Made by a program: the position numbers and the translations under genes
In this document: positions 46,405 to 49,871 of the stretch, piece after piece
Numbering within the stretch: the first letter of the stretch is position 1
Layout: the number at the start of each line of letters is the position of its first letter
Assembly: GCF_030651745.1 (NCBI RefSeq)
Contig: NZ_JAUSCC010000086.1
Location: forward strand, 1 to 49,871
Source of the DNA: Methylophaga sp.
Lineage (GTDB): Bacteria; Pseudomonadota; Gammaproteobacteria; Nitrosococcales; Methylophagaceae
Direction: 5' to 3'
DNA: 49,871 nucleotides
Notes under the pieces: generated by a model
The model's input: the letters and a program-made list of their open reading frames with translations, nothing else
Databases searched by the model: none
What the model was told of the DNA's origin: nothing

Positions 46405-47199
46405 CTAAATTTGTTTATCCATGCTGTAAGTCATTTCTTTACTGTCACTGACGACAGCCTTTAATACACCATGTTTTTGTGGAGTAAAGTTAAACCGTAC
46501 GCTGGGATCCTCACTGATAGAAATTCCGGCTTCTAAGGTAATCAGGTTTTCACCGGCAAATTCAATCACCATTTCTTTGACGTAGTGTGGTGGGATATAA
46601 CCACGGGTTTTTTGATCAAACTGTAAACCGCTGTTATTCGGATGGCTCACTACCACCTGAGCTTGGGTCGTTTCACCGATATTGGCATCACGCATACGGA
46701 TCTGCATTTTGCCAAGTCTAGCCATTGCGGCTTCCATATCTTTTCCTGCCGGTGCACTACAACCACCGGAAGCTTTTACAAAACGTGAAACCATATGCAG
46801 CGATCCATCATTCATTTCTGCAATAGCACGCATATCGGTGTATTGATCAATTCTGACGCGGGTGGCGATATCTATTTCACCCAGTGCCGGTGATAAATGG
46901 AAATTGGCTGAATATGGCATCGGATTTTTATCGATGATGATATGAATGTTTTTAATATATCTATCAGCTGTTTGTGGTTGCAGCGATTTGACGCTTATCG
47001 GAACAATCGCAGCATCTTCAGCTCGAGTGGGAGCTTCCAGCACCAGCAAATCGTCCGCATTTTCGCGAATTTCACGATCACCAAAATAGGTCTGTTTAAG
47101 TCCAGCCCATAACTCTTGTTCAGCAGTCGCTGCATGCGCGGTAAAGTTAACACTCATTAGCATGGCGACCATGCCGGTAAAAATACAAAAGCGCCCCAT
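46405..47199 (-). CDS. Quinoprotein dehydrogenase-associated SoxYZ-like carrier
   Basis: Periplasmic protein with an N-terminal SoxY-like and a C-terminal SoxZ-like half in one chain. Signal peptide MGRFCIFTGMVAMLMSVNFTAHA. SoxY-like part: AIVPISVKSLQPQTADRYIKNIHIIIDKNPMPYSANF, ending in GGCSAPAGKD (near residue 147), whose Cys would be the carrier residue. SoxZ-like part: ANIGETTQAQVVVSHPNNSGLQFDQKTRGYIPPHYVKEM. I start at the ATG at 47199 with GGGGAGA upstream; the frame is open to 47232 but that overlaps the previous gene. It lies 23 bases after the metallohydrolase gene. Exact cargo unknown. Confidence 0.88.
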   Translation of the reverse strand: MGRFCIFTGMVAMLMSVNFTAHAATAEQELWAGLKQTYFGDREIRENADDLLVLEAPTRAEDAAIVPISVKSLQPQTADRYIKNIHIIIDKNPMPYSANFHLSPALGEIDIATRVRIDQYTDMRAIAEMNDGSLHMVSRFVKASGGCSAPAGKDMEAAMARLGKMQIRMRDANIGETTQAQVVVSHPNNSGLQFDQKTRGYIPPHYVKEMVIEFAGENLITLEAGISISEDPSVRFNFTPQKHGVLKAVVSDSKEMTYSMDKQI

Positions 47200-47222
47200 G
47201 ATTTTCTCTCCCCTGGTTATTA

Positions 47223-48155
47223 TTATTCCCACTCCAATTCAACGAATGCAGCGGTGACATTTCGACGATGATAATCTTCAAAAAGTTTCCATTTTTCAGC
47301 TTCTTGCTGGCCAACCGAGGCAATGGCTTCTTCAATGGTTCCCATGTCATTAATGATGAATCTTATTTCTTCTCGAATGGTTGTCAGATAGTTCAGTAAA
47401 TTCTGCCAGCCAACCGATTCATCACTCGCAAAAGCCGTTCCATGTCCAGGAATGATCATCGCAGCATCAAGCTCTACCAATTTGTTAATCGCATCAATCC
47501 AACCGTTAATGCTGCCATCCAAGGCTGGAACACGTTCCACAAACAACAAATCTCCGGTCCACAGAGTACTGGTTTTGACATCATAAACGGTTAAATCATG
47601 ATCTGTGTGTGCCGTGGTATAGGCAGTTAATATGAGAGGACGATTCCCCAAATCCAGTCGAAGCGGTGATTCAATGCTGACGAGAATATCTGCTTCGATA
47701 AACTCAGTACCTTGATAAGCCTTTCCCAATGTTTCCGAAAACTGCATGGCGTAATGTGATTTACGACTTGCCATGGCTGCCGGAGATTTCTCATGACCGA
47801 TAAATTTGGGGTTGTCTGCTTTAAACGCTGCATTCCCTAATATATGGTCGGGATGAACATGGGTATTGATGACATAACAGATGGGAAGTTCGGTTTCCAA
47901 ACGAACAGCGGCATGCAATAACTCACCTTCTCGAAAACTGCCACCGCTATCGATGACTGCAACACATTCATCGCCAATGATGAATCCAACGTTAGCAATT
48001 GCACCTAGGTTTTTATCGTCTGCTTCTTCATGACCGCCTTGGTGATAAAAGACGCTATCTGAAACTTGCTGTATGACATAACGCTCATCAAGAGCAGTCG
48101 AGGCCATAGCTGACCAGGGGATCAAGACGGATAACAATAAAAACAATAAAGGCAT
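47223..48155 (-). CDS. Quinoprotein relay system zinc metallohydrolase (SoxH-like, MBL fold)
   Basis: Periplasmic metallo-beta-lactamase-fold hydrolase, 310 residues with an N-terminal signal segment (PLLFLLLSVLIPWSAMA). Zinc ligands: THVHPDHILGN (HxHxDH, near residue 97), the His in YTTAHTDHDLTVY near 184, the Asp in LWTGDLLFVERVP and the His in IIPGHGTAF. The family is paired with SoxYZ-like carriers in PQQ-dehydrogenase-using bacteria; the thiol-type substrate is not established. Upstream of, and probably co-transcribed with, the carrier gene. gltX is divergent. Confidence 0.87.
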   Translation of the reverse strand: MPLLFLLLSVLIPWSAMASTALDERYVIQQVSDSVFYHQGGHEEADDKNLGAIANVGFIIGDECVAVIDSGGSFREGELLHAAVRLETELPICYVINTHVHPDHILGNAAFKADNPKFIGHEKSPAAMASRKSHYAMQFSETLGKAYQGTEFIEADILVSIESPLRLDLGNRPLILTAYTTAHTDHDLTVYDVKTSTLWTGDLLFVERVPALDGSINGWIDAINKLVELDAAMIIPGHGTAFASDESVGWQNLLNYLTTIREEIRFIINDMGTIEEAIASVGQQEAEKWKLFEDYHRRNVTAAFVELEWE

Positions 48156-48246
48156 GTAGATGACTCACTAAACGACGTCGCTTGAGCTGATACAATAGCG
48201 CACTTTATCGCAATCCATCTATATCGCTAGCAGAGAACTTTTGACT

Positions 48247-49650
48247 ATGACAATTCGCACGCGTTTTGCACCCAGCCCGACCGGATATTTACATGTGGGG
48301 GGCGCTCGTACCGCTCTTTTTTCCTGGTTGTATGCCAGAAAACATGGAGGCCGATTTGTTTTAAGGATTGAAGACACGGATTTGGAACGCTCCTCCGCAG
48401 AATCGGTTAACGCGATTCTTGAAGGCATGACCTGGATGGGCTTGGATTATGACGAAGGGCCTTTTTATCAAACTCAACGTTTTGATCGTTATAAAGAGAT
48501 CATTCAGCAATTAATGGATCAGGGCGACGCGTATTACTGTTATTGCAGTAAAGACGAACTCGAAGCCATGCGTGAAGAGCAGCGGGCCAACAAGCAAAAA
48601 CCTCGCTATAACGGTAAATGCCGTCATTTAACTACGCCGCGTGAAGGCGTTGAGCCGGTTATCCGCTTTAAAAACCCAACGGTAGGCCAAGTGGTGGTCG
48701 AAGATGCCATTCGTGGCAATGTGGTTTTTGAAAACAGTGAACTGGATGATTTGATTATTGCTCGTCCAGACGGCACGCCTACCTACAATCTCACTGTAGT
48801 GGTGGATGATGTGGATATGCAGATGACTCACGTGATTCGTGGTGATGATCATTTGAATAACTCTCCACGGCAAATCAATATTTTTAAAGCTTTAGGTGCC
48901 AAACCACCGGTATTTGCTCATGTGCCTATGATCTTAGGGGATGATGGAGCAAGGCTTTCCAAGCGTCATGGTGCCGTCAGTGTCATGAGCTATCGTGATG
49001 CGGGCTATCTTCCTGAGGCATTATTAAATTATCTGGTCAGATTAGGCTGGTCACATGGTGATCAAGAGATCTTTTCATTGGCTGAGATGACACAGTTATT
49101 TGATATTAAAGATGTGAATAAAGCTGCATCTAGTTTTAATACTGAGAAATTACTCTGGTTGAATCAGCACTATATTAAAACCAGCGCTCCCGAATATGTG
49201 GCTCAGCATTTAAGCTGGCATATGGGCGAATTGGGAATTGATCCTGCAGAAGGTCCGGCTTTGGTAGATATCGTGGTGTTGTTACAGGAACGTGCGAAAA
49301 CGCTTAAAGAGATGGCTGAATCCAGTGTGTATTTTTATCGGGATGTAGATAGCTATGACGAAAAAGCGGCACAGAAAAACCTGAACGAAACCAGCTTGCC
49401 GTTGCTGGAAGCAGTACTGGAAGCGTTAAGTGAACTCACTGATTGGCTGGCTGAACCTATTCATGACGTCATCAAAAATTGTGCTGAAAAACATGAGGTT
49501 GGCATGGGTAAGGTGGCACAGCCTATTCGTGTTGCTATTACCGGAAACACGGTTTCACCTTCTTTGGATGCGACACTTCAGTTGTATGGTCGTGAGCGCG
49601 CACTCGCTGCAATTAAGCGAGCAATAGTATGGATCAAAGATCATGCCTGA
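48247..49650 (+). CDS. gltX: Glutamate--tRNA ligase
   Basis: Class I aminoacyl-tRNA synthetase charging tRNA-Glu. HIGH region [24 protein letters not shown], the cysteine-containing insertion [17 protein letters not shown] (a zinc-site remnant), KMSKS equivalent [12 protein letters not shown] near residue 240, and an anticodon-binding helical C-terminus. 467 residues from the ATG at 48247, normal length; a TTG two codons upstream gives an alternative start. A TACAAT -10-like box lies at 48191-48196. Confidence 0.97.
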   Translation: MTIRTRFAPSPTGYLHVGGARTALFSWLYARKHGGRFVLRIEDTDLERSSAESVNAILEGMTWMGLDYDEGPFYQTQRFDRYKEIIQQLMDQGDAYYCYCSKDELEAMREEQRANKQKPRYNGKCRHLTTPREGVEPVIRFKNPTVGQVVVEDAIRGNVVFENSELDDLIIARPDGTPTYNLTVVVDDVDMQMTHVIRGDDHLNNSPRQINIFKALGAKPPVFAHVPMILGDDGARLSKRHGAVSVMSYRDAGYLPEALLNYLVRLGWSHGDQEIFSLAEMTQLFDIKDVNKAASSFNTEKLLWLNQHYIKTSAPEYVAQHLSWHMGELGIDPAEGPALVDIVVLLQERAKTLKEMAESSVYFYRDVDSYDEKAAQKNLNETSLPLLEAVLEALSELTDWLAEPIHDVIKNCAEKHEVGMGKVAQPIRVAITGNTVSPSLDATLQLYGRERALAAIKRAIVWIKDHA

Positions 49651-49696
49651 TTTTTAGCTAAAAAATAAAGTCCTTTATTTACAGTAGCTTATGTTG

Positions 49697-49714
49697 TCGG
49701 GAAATTATTCCCGA
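49697..49714. repeat. Palindrome downstream of gltX
   Basis: TCGGGAA/TTCCCGA 7-bp perfect arms with a 4-base spacer, followed by As rather than Ts, so not a normal terminator. A second inverted pair GACGAAC (49758-49764) and GTTCGTC (49783-49789) and a GTTC-N5-GAAC site near 49801-49815 lie between it and the next start, giving a run of related CGGGA-containing sites. Confidence 0.5.
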
Positions 49715-49856
49715 AAAATAGATGGAAATGCTCACAAAAAACTTGAGTAAAGTTCTTGACGAACTCGGGAAGTGGGATTAAGGTTCGTCATACGCATGAG
49801 GTTCATCCCGAACAAGTCGTGACGTAAATACTAAAAAGTAAATAGAGGACAACTTT

Positions 49857-49871
49857 ATGAAGCTGAAAACA
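49857..49871 (+). CDS. Start of a further gene, cut by the window end
   Basis: ATG AAG CTG AAA ACA (M-K-L-K-T) with AGAGGAC 6 bases upstream and about 200 bases of leader after gltX. Only five codons are present. A Lys-rich start fits a signal peptide, and the neighbouring quinoprotein-relay genes make a PQQ methanol dehydrogenase large subunit a reasonable guess, but the sequence here cannot prove it. Confidence 0.5.

Overview
The window looks like chromosomal DNA of a gammaproteobacterial methylotroph, most like Methylophaga. The housekeeping order obgE-proB, rpsT and glyQ-glyS-gmhB-plsC fits Gammaproteobacteria. The methylotrophy genes point to a C1 user: two methylene-tetrahydromethanopterin dehydrogenases, beta-RFAP synthase, an ATP-grasp protein of the type found in methanopterin gene clusters, and a SoxYZ-like carrier plus metallohydrolase of the quinoprotein relay type. 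The genus is inferred; no search was run.

Layout. 1-3.7 kb: obgE, proB, rpsT, xthA and a 55-residue DUF6435-like ORF. 3.7-4.5 kb: a gene-free block of dispersed palindromic repeat (copy A). 4.5-7.1 kb: recQ and a cupin gene. 7.2-7.75 kb: a second, more complete copy of the repeat (copy B), built as a nested palindrome with terminal inverted repeats. 7.8-10.36 kb: a visibly AT-rich island with a beta-class DNA methyltransferase convergent to a two-gene operon of unknown function (a DUF6575-like 418-residue protein and a 129-residue protein). 10.37-15.6 kb: dinB, an AmpG-like permease, two small genes, and ppnN.

15.7-25.6 kb is one long minus-strand operon headed by a clear guanidine-I (ykkC) riboswitch. 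It encodes an ABC transporter (binding protein, permease, ATPase), UAAP1, UAAP2, a biotin-dependent urea/guanidine carboxylase and allophanate hydrolase. Together these read as guanidine uptake, carboxylation to carboxyguanidine, deimination to allophanate, and hydrolysis to ammonia and CO2. The 'urea' labels these proteins usually carry are probably wrong here.

25.7-38.7 kb: ssb, a YajR-like MFS protein, uvrA, a CYTH protein, tonB-like, apbE, gshB, then glyQ-glyS-gmhB-plsC. 38.7-40.8 kb: a FimX-like REC-PAS-GGDEF-EAL protein with degenerate catalytic motifs. 40.9-45.8 kb: htpX and the methanopterin C1 cluster (mtdA/C-like, beta-RFAP synthase, mtdB-like, ATP-grasp). 46-49.9 kb: a small secreted Cys-containing protein, the SoxYZ-like carrier and metallohydrolase, gltX, and the first five codons of a further gene that may be a quinoprotein dehydrogenase.

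I see no rRNA, tRNA, CRISPR array, transposase or integrase. The most interesting parts are the AT-rich methyltransferase/DUF6575 island, the palindromic element whose stems differ between copies while both still pair, and the guanidine operon.
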